A DNA stretch of 57,803 nt from Jatrophihabitans sp. (lineage in GTDB: Bacteria; Actinomycetota; Actinomycetes; Mycobacteriales; Jatrophihabitantaceae): the NCBI GenBank assembly GCA_025963285.1, contig JAOPUX010000004.1, positions 1 to 57,803 of the forward strand, written 5' to 3'. The notes beneath the pieces were generated by a model, which was not told the DNA's origin, made no database searches, and saw only the letters and a list, made by a program, of their open reading frames with translations. Of this stretch, positions 25,232 to 33,249 are shown in pieces; position 1 is the stretch's first letter; each line of letters opens with the position of its first letter. The translations under genes were made by a program, and so were the position numbers.

Positions 25232-25276
25232 TCTCAGAGCTATCTCAGCTATCTCAGCTATCTCAGCTGTCTCAGC
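25232..25276. repeat. Five 9-bp tandem repeats (TATCTCAGC type)
   Basis: Three perfect TATCTCAGC units (25241-25267) are flanked by the degenerate units TCTCAGAGC (25232-25240) and TGTCTCAGC (25268-25276). They lie in the gap between the uricase stop (25302) and the collagen-like gene start (25126). A role in regulation or length variation is possible but unproven. Confidence 0.85.
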
Positions 25277-25301
25277 CAGCCGGCGCCGACCCGAACCAGG
25301 G

Positions 25302-26168
25302 CTACGTCCAGGCCAAGCCCTCGGGCGGGGCGTCGTCGGCCAGCACCTGCCCCTCGATGAGCCCGTACGGGCGGTCAGCGGCGTAGTAGACCTCGTTGTC
25401 GTTGCCCTGCCCGAACGGGGTGAGGTCGACCAGGAAGTGGTGCTTGTTCGGGAGCACGAGCCGCACCTCGCAGATCTCCGGTACCGCGCCGATGATCGCC
25501 TCCCCGATCGCGTAGAGCGTCTGCTGCAGCGAGTAGCTGTAGGTACCACCGAAGGTGGCGAGCAGCGTTGCCAGGGCTGTGTCGAAGGCGGCGCCCCAGT
25601 CCGCGGGCGTCGAGGCGAAGCGCCACGACGCGCTGACCTGCGTGGCCAGCATGCGGTCCTGTGTCTCGGGCAGGGTGGTGTATTCGTCGCGGGGGAAGCC
25701 CCAGAACTCCGAGTTCGTCGTGTTGAGCACGACGAGATCCTCGACGCCGCCGACCACCGAGGTGCCCTGCTCGGCGTCGTGTATCACCACGGTGCTGCGG
25801 GTGTGCGCGCCGGTGCGCGCGAACGAGTGGGGCAGCGTGCCGATCCGCGCCCACGGGTGCTCGAGGACGGCCACCCGGGCCCGGGTGATCGGCTCCTGCG
25901 TCGCCACGAAGTGCTCGGCCAGCGCGGTGGCGAAGGCCTCCGGTTCGATGTCGCCGAGGCGCTGCGAGAAGCCGTAGACGGTGTTCTTCTGGGCGTCGGT
26001 CGTGAGGACGCTGGCGTTGTCGCCGGTGAGGTAGCAGGCGGCCACGTCACCGGAGAGCGCCGACGAGACCGTCCAGTCGCGGATCAGATCGTCGCTGCCC
26101 TCGCTGCGTGCCACGTGCACCACACGCACCTCTGCCTTGCCGTAGCGGTTGCTACCGAGCCGCACCAT
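25302..26168 (-). CDS. Urate oxidase (uricase)
   Basis: 288-residue cofactor-free uricase made of tandem T-fold domains. The signature TDAQKNTVYGFS supplies the catalytic Thr, an N-terminal Lys sits in NRYGKAEVRVVHV, and NKHHFLVDLTPFGQ and FTRFASTPADWGAAF-type segments are present. It oxidises urate to 5-hydroxyisourate, the substrate of the upstream HIU hydrolase. ATG 26168 is preferred because AAGGG lies at good distance; GTG 26177 is possible. It is the last gene of the minus-strand purine catabolic operon. Three 17-bp tandem repeats lie 19 bases before the start. Confidence 0.93.
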   Translation of the reverse strand: MVRLGSNRYGKAEVRVVHVARSEGSDDLIRDWTVSSALSGDVAACYLTGDNASVLTTDAQKNTVYGFSQRLGDIEPEAFATALAEHFVATQEPITRARVAVLEHPWARIGTLPHSFARTGAHTRSTVVIHDAEQGTSVVGGVEDLVVLNTTNSEFWGFPRDEYTTLPETQDRMLATQVSASWRFASTPADWGAAFDTALATLLATFGGTYSYSLQQTLYAIGEAIIGAVPEICEVRLVLPNKHHFLVDLTPFGQGNDNEVYYAADRPYGLIEGQVLADDAPPEGLAWT

Positions 26169-26186
26169 CACGTCCACCCTTCATCT

Positions 26187-26237
26187 GTTGCCGATCCGAG
26201 CGCGTTGCCGATCCGAGCGCGTTGCCGATCCGAGCGC
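26187..26237. repeat. Three perfect 17-bp tandem repeats upstream of uricase
   Basis: GTTGCCGATCCGAGCGC occurs three times without mismatch or spacer at 26187-26203, 26204-26220 and 26221-26237. The array lies between the uraH stop (26321) and the uricase start (26168). It may be a regulator-binding array or a recent slippage product. Confidence 0.95.
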
Positions 26238-26320
26238 GCGCCGTCGCCGCGACGACTCCAGCGGTGACGAGGTCGCAGGCCACTCTGGCCCGCCGTTATT
26301 TCGCGCACGTGAATTGCCGC

Positions 26321-26632
26321 TCAGCTACCCCGGTAGGTCGAGTAGGCGAACGGGCTCAGCAGCAGCGGGACGTGGTGGTGCGCGGCGGCTTCGGCGATCC
26401 GGAAGGTGATCGTGACCTCGGGGTAGAAGGTGTCGGGCCCGAGATAGCCGGCCACGTCGAAGGTCAGCCGGTAGACGCCCGGCTCCAGCTCGCCGGCCAG
26501 GTCGGGCACCCGGCCGTCGGCGTCGGTGACCGCGCTGCGCAGCCCCTTGCCCGATGCCCCCGTGAGGTGCACGGCCACACCCGCCGCAGGAACACCGCGT
26601 ACCGCGTCGAGGACGTGCGTGGACACCGACAT
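26321..26632 (-). CDS. uraH: 5-hydroxyisourate hydrolase (transthyretin-like)
   Basis: 103 residues, the normal size of HIU hydrolase. It begins MSVSTHVLDAVRGVPAAGV (the catalytic His is in HVLD), has an internal Arg in LEPGVYRLTF, and ends with the diagnostic YRGS tetrapeptide (SPFAYSTYRGS). It hydrolyses 5-hydroxyisourate to OHCU, which the upstream OHCU decarboxylase converts to S-allantoin. It lies 26 bases after uraD and 152 bases before uricase. A decayed second copy of its 3' end occurs at 35537-35611. Confidence 0.95.
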   Translation of the reverse strand: MSVSTHVLDAVRGVPAAGVAVHLTGASGKGLRSAVTDADGRVPDLAGELEPGVYRLTFDVAGYLGPDTFYPEVTITFRIAEAAAHHHVPLLLSPFAYSTYRGS

Positions 26633-26658
26633 CGGCTCAGCCTGTCATGTCGGAGAGG

Positions 26659-27204
26659 TCAGCGGAACGTCTTGATCAGCCGCAGCCGGACGATGGCCTG
26701 CAGCTCGGCACGCACCACGTCGCGCTCCATGGCGGTCGGGTTGCCCAGCCGCTGCTGCAGCGCCGCGAGCATCTGCTCGGCGCTGCGGCCGGTGGCGCAG
26801 ATCAGGAAGACGTGACCGAAGCGCTGCTCGTAGGCGATGTTGCCGGCGCGCAACTCGGCGGCCACCGCATCGCCGGCCTGCTGCGTGCCCGCCTGCTCAG
26901 TGCGCGACCAGCCGGCCTCCCGGCCCGCGCCCTCGGCCCGGTCACCGATGCGGGGATGGCCGGCCAGGGCCTCGGCGACGTCGGACCACGCCAGGTCGGC
27001 CAGCACGTCGTCCGAGGCCGCGCTCAACACCCGCAGCGAGTGATACGGCCGTCCCAACAGCACCTGATGCACCCACCGCGAGCTGGCGCAGCACGGCGTC
27101 AACAGCTCCGCAGCAGCACTCATGGGCAGGGCGTCGAACTGCACGACAGGCACCAGCACCGAAACCTCGTCGTCGTCGACGGTCACGCCCACCTCCGTCC
27201 TCAT
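26659..27204 (-). CDS. uraD: 2-oxo-4-hydroxy-4-carboxy-5-ureidoimidazoline (OHCU) decarboxylase
   Basis: 181 residues. The catalytic His83 is in AGHPRIGD; SRTEQAGT holds the conserved Glu, and YEQRFGHVFLICATGRSAEQ is the family signature. It converts OHCU to S-allantoin with CO2 release. ATG 27204 overlaps the preceding nucleotidyltransferase stop (ATGA), showing tight operon coupling. The first 25 residues are unusually acidic and not part of the usual core, so a later start is possible. Confidence 0.93.
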   Translation of the reverse strand: MRTEVGVTVDDDEVSVLVPVVQFDALPMSAAAELLTPCCASSRWVHQVLLGRPYHSLRVLSAASDDVLADLAWSDVAEALAGHPRIGDRAEGAGREAGWSRTEQAGTQQAGDAVAAELRAGNIAYEQRFGHVFLICATGRSAEQMLAALQQRLGNPTAMERDVVRAELQAIVRLRLIKTFR

Positions 27205-27866
27205 GTAGGCGCAGCGTAGGGAGGCTGTGTTTCACCACCGTTGCCGAGCGACCTGGGCCGACCGTCGTGGGCCGGGATCGCGCACGCAGCCAGCGCACGC
27301 AGATCAGCCGGCGTGTCGAGGTCCCGGGAGTCGCCGTGGCACGGCACCTCCGTGACCAGGTCCGGGTTGCGCTGCATGAAGGCCCGCAGGCCGGTGTCGC
27401 CGTATGCCGCAGCGGCGGCCTGCTGCCAGTGAGGGCGGCTCAGGGCGACGGGGTGGCCACGGCCTTCGGAGTAGGTGGCGACCGCCAGTCCGGGACGCCC
27501 GGCCGCGAGGGCGGCTGCGACGGTGGACCGGACGCGGCGCACCGCGTCGGCGTTGACGCCGGGAACGTCGACGAGCAGGACCACGGCGATGTCCGCGCCA
27601 CCGGTCTCGGCCGCCGCGAGGCCGAGCCGCAGCGACGAGGCGAGGCCACGATCCGGGTCCGGGTTGACCACAAGGCGCGCCCCGGACGCGGAGACGCCGT
27701 CGCGCACCACCGCGATCACCTCGGTGCAGCCGCCACCGCGAAGGGTGGCGATGGCGCGGTCGAGCAGGCGGACGCCGTCGACTACGAGCTCGGCCTTGGG
27801 GGCGCCCATCCGGCGGCCGGCGCCAGCGGCCAGCACGACGCCGACGGCCTCATCACCGGTGGTCAC
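27201..27866 (-). CDS. MocA/MobA-like nucleotidyltransferase (molybdenum cofactor)
   Basis: 221 residues of the GT-A-like nucleotidyltransferase fold. The nucleotide-binding start is GVVLAAGAGRRMGAPK, the metal-binding Asp sits in VVLLVDVPGVNADAVRR, and the C-terminal PCHGDSRDLDTPADLRAL is typical of molybdenum cofactor cytidylyltransferases (MocA/YgfJ type). The GTG at 27866 overlaps the XdhC stop (GTGA). Position between xdhC and uraD suggests it finishes the pterin cofactor of xanthine dehydrogenase. CTP versus GTP use cannot be settled from sequence. Confidence 0.87.
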   Translation of the reverse strand: MTTGDEAVGVVLAAGAGRRMGAPKAELVVDGVRLLDRAIATLRGGGCTEVIAVVRDGVSASGARLVVNPDPDRGLASSLRLGLAAAETGGADIAVVLLVDVPGVNADAVRRVRSTVAAALAAGRPGLAVATYSEGRGHPVALSRPHWQQAAAAAYGDTGLRAFMQRNPDLVTEVPCHGDSRDLDTPADLRALAACAIPAHDGRPRSLGNGGETQPPYAAPT

Positions 27867-28975
27867 TGGACGAGCGCGGCGCACTCGTCGCCGCGCGCGC
27901 CGTTGTTGCTGTGCCCGTCGTTGTTGCTGTGCCCGTCGTTGTGGCTGTGCCCGCCGTTGTTGCTGTGGCCGTCGGCACCGCCGCTGCCGGCCCTGTCTCG
28001 GTGGATCGGCGTGTCCAGCTGTGACAGCGGTGCGCCGCTGCCGCCGTGGGTCACCGCGACGAGTTCGGCCACGATCGACACCGCCAGCTGCGCCGGCGTC
28101 CGCGCCCCCAGGTCAAGCCCGATCGGACCACGAAGCCGCGCCAGGGCGAGCTCGTCGACGCCCTCGGCCCGCAACGCAGCCACCCGCTCGGCGTGGGTGC
28201 GCCGGCTGCCCAGGGCGCCGACATACCCCGCGTCGGTGTCCAGCGCGACCCGCAACAGCGCAACGTCGAACTGCGGCGCGTGGGCCAGCACGCAGATCGC
28301 CGTACGCGAGTCGACCGGCGCGGCGCGCAGCCATTCGTCCGGGCGGGCCAGTACCACCTGCGCCGCGGCCGGAACGCGCTCACGGGTCGCGAAGAGCGGC
28401 CGGTGGTCGCAGACCGTGACGCGATAGCCGAGCAGGGCGGCCTGCTCGACCAGCGCCGCGGAGAAGTCGTTCGCGCCGAAGACGTACATCGACGGGGCCT
28501 GGACGAACGTCTGCACGAACACCCGCTCGTCCGCGGCCGGAGCCGGCTCGAACGGGGCGGCGAACCGCCTGCCGGCCCGCGGCCCGGTCAACACCGTCGA
28601 CAGCGTTGCCGGTGTTGCCGGTGCCGCCGCTCCGGCCGCGGCCAGCAACGGTGCGGCGGACGTGGCGTCCAGCCGCTCGACGAAGACCTCGATCGTCCCG
28701 CCGCAGGTCAACCCCACCGCGGCCGCCGTCGAATCGGGGATGCCGTAGCTGCGCAGGCGGGGCGCGCCGTCGGCCAGCGTCAGCTCGGCCACGGCGTAGA
28801 CGTCCGACTCGACGCAGCCACCGGAGAGGCTGCCGACGACCGCTCCGTCAACGGTCACCACCATGACCGTTCCCGGCTCGCGTGGCGCGCTGCCCGAGGT
28901 CGCCACGACCGTCGCCAGCGCGACCGGTTCGCCGGCAGCCGTCCGGGCGGCCAGAACGTCCCACACCTCGGTCAT
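27863..28975 (-). CDS. XdhC/CoxI family molybdenum cofactor maturation protein with His/Asn-rich tail
   Basis: 370 residues. The N-terminal XdhC domain has VVATSGSAPREPGTVMVV and GSLSGGCVESDVYAVAE; the C-terminal Rossmann domain has YVFGANDFSAALVEQAALLG, VCVLAHAPQFDVALL and GYVGALGSRRTHAERVAALR. XdhC binds the molybdenum cofactor and delivers it in sulfurated form to xanthine dehydrogenase. Unusually, the last 40 or so residues contain repeated GHSNND/GHSNNG units (four GHS units plus HSHND), a low-complexity His/Asn tail that might bind metal. ATG 28975 is chosen among three clustered starts (29023, 28987, 28975). Confidence 0.88.
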   Translation of the reverse strand: MTEVWDVLAARTAAGEPVALATVVATSGSAPREPGTVMVVTVDGAVVGSLSGGCVESDVYAVAELTLADGAPRLRSYGIPDSTAAAVGLTCGGTIEVFVERLDATSAAPLLAAAGAAAPATPATLSTVLTGPRAGRRFAAPFEPAPAADERVFVQTFVQAPSMYVFGANDFSAALVEQAALLGYRVTVCDHRPLFATRERVPAAAQVVLARPDEWLRAAPVDSRTAICVLAHAPQFDVALLRVALDTDAGYVGALGSRRTHAERVAALRAEGVDELALARLRGPIGLDLGARTPAQLAVSIVAELVAVTHGGSGAPLSQLDTPIHRDRAGSGGADGHSNNGGHSHNDGHSNNDGHSNNGARGDECAALVQ

Positions 28976-29059
28976 GCCACCGATCATGGACGCATGGTAG
29001 GCGCGCACGGCGCGGCCAGGCATGTCGCTGCTGTCACAGCAGCCGAAGCGGTGACCAGG

Positions 29060-30469
29060 TCAGTCCTGGGTGGGTTCGTGGGATGCCGTAGGCCGGTGCG
29101 AGTCGCCGCTTTCACTTCGGCCTGATCGCGCCCTCGTAGCCGCATCGTCGCTGGCGCGGCGCGTGTGCAGCGGGCGCCCGGCCGCGTAGACCTGCGCGAC
29201 GTCGGCTGGGCCGCCCAGCGCGAACACCCGGGCCAAAGCGTCGACCGCGTCGTCGGCCACCGCGAGGTTGGTCGCCAGCTCGCTGCCTGGCGGCGGGCAG
29301 AGCCAGACGGCGTCGAAGTCCTTCCCCACGCTCAGGTCGCCGGTGCGCTCCTGGCGGCCCAGCGCGTGCGCTCCGGCCGAGGTCGCCAGGTAGAGCAGGT
29401 GCACCGGGGTCAGCGGCAGCCCCGCGGCACCGAGCAGTTGCTGCATGAAATAGGCCTGCAGCCCCTCCTTGCCGACGAACATGCCGGTGCCCGCGCCGAC
29501 GTCGGAGCCGAGTGCGACGCCGACGCCGTGCTCGACGTGACGGCGCAGGGGAAACAGCCCGCTGCCCAATGCGCTGTTGCTGGTCGGGCAGTGGGCGGCC
29601 CAGGCCCCGGCTTCGGCCATCCGGGTCAGCTCGAGGTCGGAGGCGTGCACGTTGTGGGCGAAGACGCTGCGGTCGGTGACCAGGCCGTGGCGGTCGTAGC
29701 TGTCCAGGTAGTCCCGCGCGCCAGGGAAGAGCGCGGCGACCGCCGCGACCTCAGCGGTGTTCTCGTTGATGTGCGAGGTGAAGCGGACGGGGACGGCTTC
29801 GCCGCCGGCGATTGGCCGCATCAGCTCGGTGCAGACCTCCAGCAGGGCATCGGTGCTGGAGAGCGAGAACCGCGGGGTGACGGCGTACTGCAGCCGGCCC
29901 CGTCCATGCCACCGTCGGATCAGCTCGTGGCTCTCGGCCAGAGCCCGCTCCGGGGTCGTGTGCAGCTCGTCGCGCAGCAGGCGATCGCCGAGCACGAGAC
30001 CAGCCGTGATGTTCAGCCCGCTGGCCTCCGCCCTGGTGAAGAAGGTGTCCATCGCCGGCGCGAAGTGCGCGCCGAAGACCAGTGCGCTCGTGGTACCGGC
30101 CCGGGCCAGGTGATCCAGGAACTGGACGGCCACCGCGTCGGCGTAGCTGACCTCGGCCAGTCGCGCCTCCTCGGGCAGCGCGTACTGGTGCAGCCAGTCC
30201 AGCAGCGGCCGGCCGAGCCCGCCCATCGCCCGCACCTGCGGATAGTGCACGTGGGTATCGACGAAGCCGGGTAGCAGCAGCCCCTCGGTGAGGTGCTCGA
30301 CCGGCTCGTCCGGATAACTCGCCCGCACCTCGGCGTACGGGCCTCGCGCGGCGATGACGCCATCGCGCACCAGCACCGCGCCGTCCTGCTCGACCCGCAA
30401 CGCGGCGGCCGGCTCCTCGGTGAACGGGTTCGCGGGGGTGTCGACGACCGTGGCCCGGTAGAGGGTCAT
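29060..30469 (-). CDS. Guanine deaminase
   Basis: 469-residue amidohydrolase. Metal ligands sit in PGFVDTHVHYPQ (His73, His75); the guanine deaminase signatures SHINENTAEV, HNVHASDLELTRMAE, HCPTSNSALGSG and GSDVGAGTGMF follow. It hydrolyses guanine to xanthine, feeding the xanthine dehydrogenase encoded immediately upstream. ATG 30469 overlaps the dehydrogenase stop (ATGA). The C-terminal 30 residues are a polar tail (DAATRARSGRSESG...) not needed for the fold. About 84 bases separate its stop from xdhC. Confidence 0.92.
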   Translation of the reverse strand: MTLYRATVVDTPANPFTEEPAAALRVEQDGAVLVRDGVIAARGPYAEVRASYPDEPVEHLTEGLLLPGFVDTHVHYPQVRAMGGLGRPLLDWLHQYALPEEARLAEVSYADAVAVQFLDHLARAGTTSALVFGAHFAPAMDTFFTRAEASGLNITAGLVLGDRLLRDELHTTPERALAESHELIRRWHGRGRLQYAVTPRFSLSSTDALLEVCTELMRPIAGGEAVPVRFTSHINENTAEVAAVAALFPGARDYLDSYDRHGLVTDRSVFAHNVHASDLELTRMAEAGAWAAHCPTSNSALGSGLFPLRRHVEHGVGVALGSDVGAGTGMFVGKEGLQAYFMQQLLGAAGLPLTPVHLLYLATSAGAHALGRQERTGDLSVGKDFDAVWLCPPPGSELATNLAVADDAVDALARVFALGGPADVAQVYAAGRPLHTRRASDDAATRARSGRSESGDSHRPTASHEPTQD

Positions 30470-33249
30470 ACCGAGTCCGCCCCGTCGCCGGTGGGGACGT
30501 CCAGGTCGGCGCCGTGCAGCATCCGCCACACGCGGTCCCGGGAGAAGGGCGTCTCGTACGGGCGCACGCCGACCGCACGACGGATCGCGTTGCCCAAGGC
30601 GGGTGCCACCGGGTTGTACGGGCTCTCGCTCATCGACTTGGCTCCGAACGGACCGAGATCGTCGCTGGTGTCGGCGAAGTACACCTCGGTCGGCGGGACG
30701 TCGGCGAACTGCGGCATGCGGTAGGTCCGGAACACGGGGTTGAGCACCGTGCCGTCCGGGGCGATCATGACCTCCTCGTAGAGCGCGCTGCCGATGCCCT
30801 GGGCGACACCACCCTCCACCTGGCCGCGGCACTGCTCGGGGTTCATCACCGTGCCGGCGTCGGCGGCCTGGATCGACTGCAGGATGCGCACCACCCCGGT
30901 GCGCACATCGACGGCCACCCGGAAGGCGTGCACGTTCCAGGCCAGCGACCGCAGCTCGCCGAACTCGTCGCCACGCGCCACCAGGGTGTCGCCCTGCCTG
31001 CGATCCAGGGGCGACACGGCGATGACGTCGGCGAACGGGAGGAGGCGTGCGCCGGCCCGCACGCCGTCGCGGTGCACCTCGGTGTCGGCGATGTCGACGC
31101 CCCCGAGCTGTGCCGCGGCGGTCCGCAGCATCGCCCGCAGCGCCAGGGCCGCACCGTAGAGGGCCTTGCCCGCCACGGTCGTCCCCGCCGAGGCGAAGGC
31201 GCCGGTGTCGTACTCGGCGCCGTCGGTGTCGGAGTTGGTGAGCCGAATCCGGTCGACGCCGGTGCCCAGCACGGTCGCGACGATCTGGGCGTGCACCGTG
31301 GTGGTGCCGTTGCCGAACTCGCTGGTGCCGACGCCGAGTACGTACGTGCCGTCGGGTCGCAGCGTCACCGTGGTCCGGGAGATGTGACCGCGCGGGGCCA
31401 TCGTCGCGATCATCGCCACGGCCATGCCTTCACCGAGGCGCCACTGCGGGCCGACCGGCGCAGCCACGCCGTTACCGCGGCGCAGGGCGGCCTGGACCAG
31501 ATCCAGGCACTGATCCAGGCCGTAGGAGCCGTAGACCAGGTCCTCCTCCGGCTCGGGATGCACGGTCAGCAGTGGGTCGCCGTCCCGTACAGCATTGATC
31601 CGTCGCAGCTCGAACGGGTCGATGTCCAACTTCCACGCCAGCTCGTCCATGGCCGACTCGACACCGAGGATGACCTGGCCGAGGCCATAGCCCCGGAACG
31701 CGCCCGAGGGCTGGTTGTTGGTGTACACCGCTTCGGCGTCGATCCGCTTGACGGGGCAGTTGTACAGGCTGACCGACTCCGCACAGCTGTGGAACATGAC
31801 GCCGATCGAGTGGTTGCCGTAGGCGCCGGTGTCGCTGAGGACGTCGATCTTCATCGCCGTCAGCCGGCCGTCGGGTCGGGCACCGAGGGTGACCGTGGTG
31901 CGGACCGGGTGCCGCACCGTGGTGCGGGTGAACTCCTCGGTGCGGCTCATCTCGTAGCCCACCGGCTGGCCGAGGCGGAGCACGGCGATCGCGACGAGGT
32001 CTTCGGTCAGGATCTCCTGCTTGCCGCCGAACCCGCCGCCGACGCGAGCGGTGAAGACCCGAACGGACTCCGGCGCGCGGCCCAGCAACAGCGCCAGCTC
32101 GTCGCGCACGAGGAAGGGCACCTGCGAGCTGGTCCGGATCACCAGCCGCCCGTCGTCGTCCAGCCAGCCGATGCTGCCGTGCGTCTCCAGCTGACCATGG
32201 CTGACCCGCTGGGTCTGCCAGCGGCCCGCTACGGTCACCGGCGAGGCGGCCAGCGCTGCATCGACGTCCCCGCCGATGCCGTCGTGTAGCGAGGCGATGA
32301 CATTGCGCTCGGGTTCGCTGACCCGGTCGGCCGGACCCGTCTCCGGATGCAGGATCGGCGCGCCCGGGCTCCGGGCCAGCTCCGGATCGAAGACGGCGGG
32401 CAGCGGTTCGTAGGTGACGCGCAACGCCCGGCAGGCCGCCTCGGCAGCGCCCGCGGTCCGCGCCACGACCGCCGCCACCCGCTGGCCCACGAAGCGAACC
32501 GCGTCGTCCAGCACGCGGGTGTCGTCCGGATCGTCGAGGCGCTGCTCGTGCCGGGCGGTGGAGAAGCGCGTGCCCGGCACGTCCTCGTGGGTCAGGATCA
32601 GTTCCACGCCGTCGATGGCTTCCGCGGCGGAGCGATCGATACCGGTGATCCGGGCGTGCGCGTGCGGCGAACCGAGGACGCGCAGGTACAGCATGCCGGG
32701 CACCACCGTGTCGAACGTGTAGGGCTCAGTGCCGGTGACGACGCCTCGGCCGGCCAGTGGCGGCACCGAGGCGCCCACGCTGGCGCCGTCGGGTGCGGGT
32801 AGGTCGGCGCGGGACTCGCCCGTGACACCGGCGGCTATGGCCTGACGCACCGAGCGGTAGCCGGTACACCGGCAGATGTTCCCCTTCAGCAGCTGCGGTA
32901 GGTCCTCGAGCTGATCGGGTTGCAGCGTCGAGGCGGTGACGATCATGCCGGCGGTGCAGAAGCCGCACTGGAAGCCGAAGTTGTCGATGAAGGCCTGCTG
33001 CATCGGATGCAGGTCGTCCGGTGTGCCGAGCCCGGCCACGGTGGTGACGCTGCGCCCCTCGGCCCGGACCGCGGGGAACAGGCAGGAGTGCACGGGCTCG
33101 CCGTCCACAAGCACCGAGCAGGCGCCGCAGTCGCCGGCGTCGCACCCCTTCTTGACCTCGAAGTGGGCGTGGTCGCGCAGGTAGGTTCGCAGGCACTGGC
33201 CGGGCCGGGGCTGGCCGTCCAGCTCCCTGCCGTTCACGACGACCCTCAT
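30466..33249 (-). CDS. Xanthine dehydrogenase, fused [2Fe-2S] and molybdopterin-binding subunits
   Basis: 927 residues. Residues 1-80 form a plant-type ferredoxin domain (Cys36, 41, 44, 56), and residues 85-155 the second [2Fe-2S] domain (Cys95, 98, 126, 128 in QCGFCTAG and NICRCTGY). From about 170 the protein continues directly into the molybdopterin-binding domains: TARVGGGFGGKQ, GAFRGYGLGQ, GTSEFGNGTTTVHAQI and the C-terminal active-site region GAKSMSESPYNPVAPALGNAI. XDH oxidises hypoxanthine and xanthine to urate. The FAD subunit is separate, encoded upstream with an ATGA overlap. This FeS-Mo fusion without an inserted FAD domain is less common than three-subunit or single-chain XDH. Confidence 0.92.
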   Translation of the reverse strand: MRVVVNGRELDGQPRPGQCLRTYLRDHAHFEVKKGCDAGDCGACSVLVDGEPVHSCLFPAVRAEGRSVTTVAGLGTPDDLHPMQQAFIDNFGFQCGFCTAGMIVTASTLQPDQLEDLPQLLKGNICRCTGYRSVRQAIAAGVTGESRADLPAPDGASVGASVPPLAGRGVVTGTEPYTFDTVVPGMLYLRVLGSPHAHARITGIDRSAAEAIDGVELILTHEDVPGTRFSTARHEQRLDDPDDTRVLDDAVRFVGQRVAAVVARTAGAAEAACRALRVTYEPLPAVFDPELARSPGAPILHPETGPADRVSEPERNVIASLHDGIGGDVDAALAASPVTVAGRWQTQRVSHGQLETHGSIGWLDDDGRLVIRTSSQVPFLVRDELALLLGRAPESVRVFTARVGGGFGGKQEILTEDLVAIAVLRLGQPVGYEMSRTEEFTRTTVRHPVRTTVTLGARPDGRLTAMKIDVLSDTGAYGNHSIGVMFHSCAESVSLYNCPVKRIDAEAVYTNNQPSGAFRGYGLGQVILGVESAMDELAWKLDIDPFELRRINAVRDGDPLLTVHPEPEEDLVYGSYGLDQCLDLVQAALRRGNGVAAPVGPQWRLGEGMAVAMIATMAPRGHISRTTVTLRPDGTYVLGVGTSEFGNGTTTVHAQIVATVLGTGVDRIRLTNSDTDGAEYDTGAFASAGTTVAGKALYGAALALRAMLRTAAAQLGGVDIADTEVHRDGVRAGARLLPFADVIAVSPLDRRQGDTLVARGDEFGELRSLAWNVHAFRVAVDVRTGVVRILQSIQAADAGTVMNPEQCRGQVEGGVAQGIGSALYEEVMIAPDGTVLNPVFRTYRMPQFADVPPTEVYFADTSDDLGPFGAKSMSESPYNPVAPALGNAIRRAVGVRPYETPFSRDRVWRMLHGADLDVPTGDGADSV

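Noticed and set aside
26187-26237. Possible short CRISPR-like array
   Set aside because: The three 17-bp units are directly adjacent with no spacers and there are no cas genes, so it is a plain tandem repeat.
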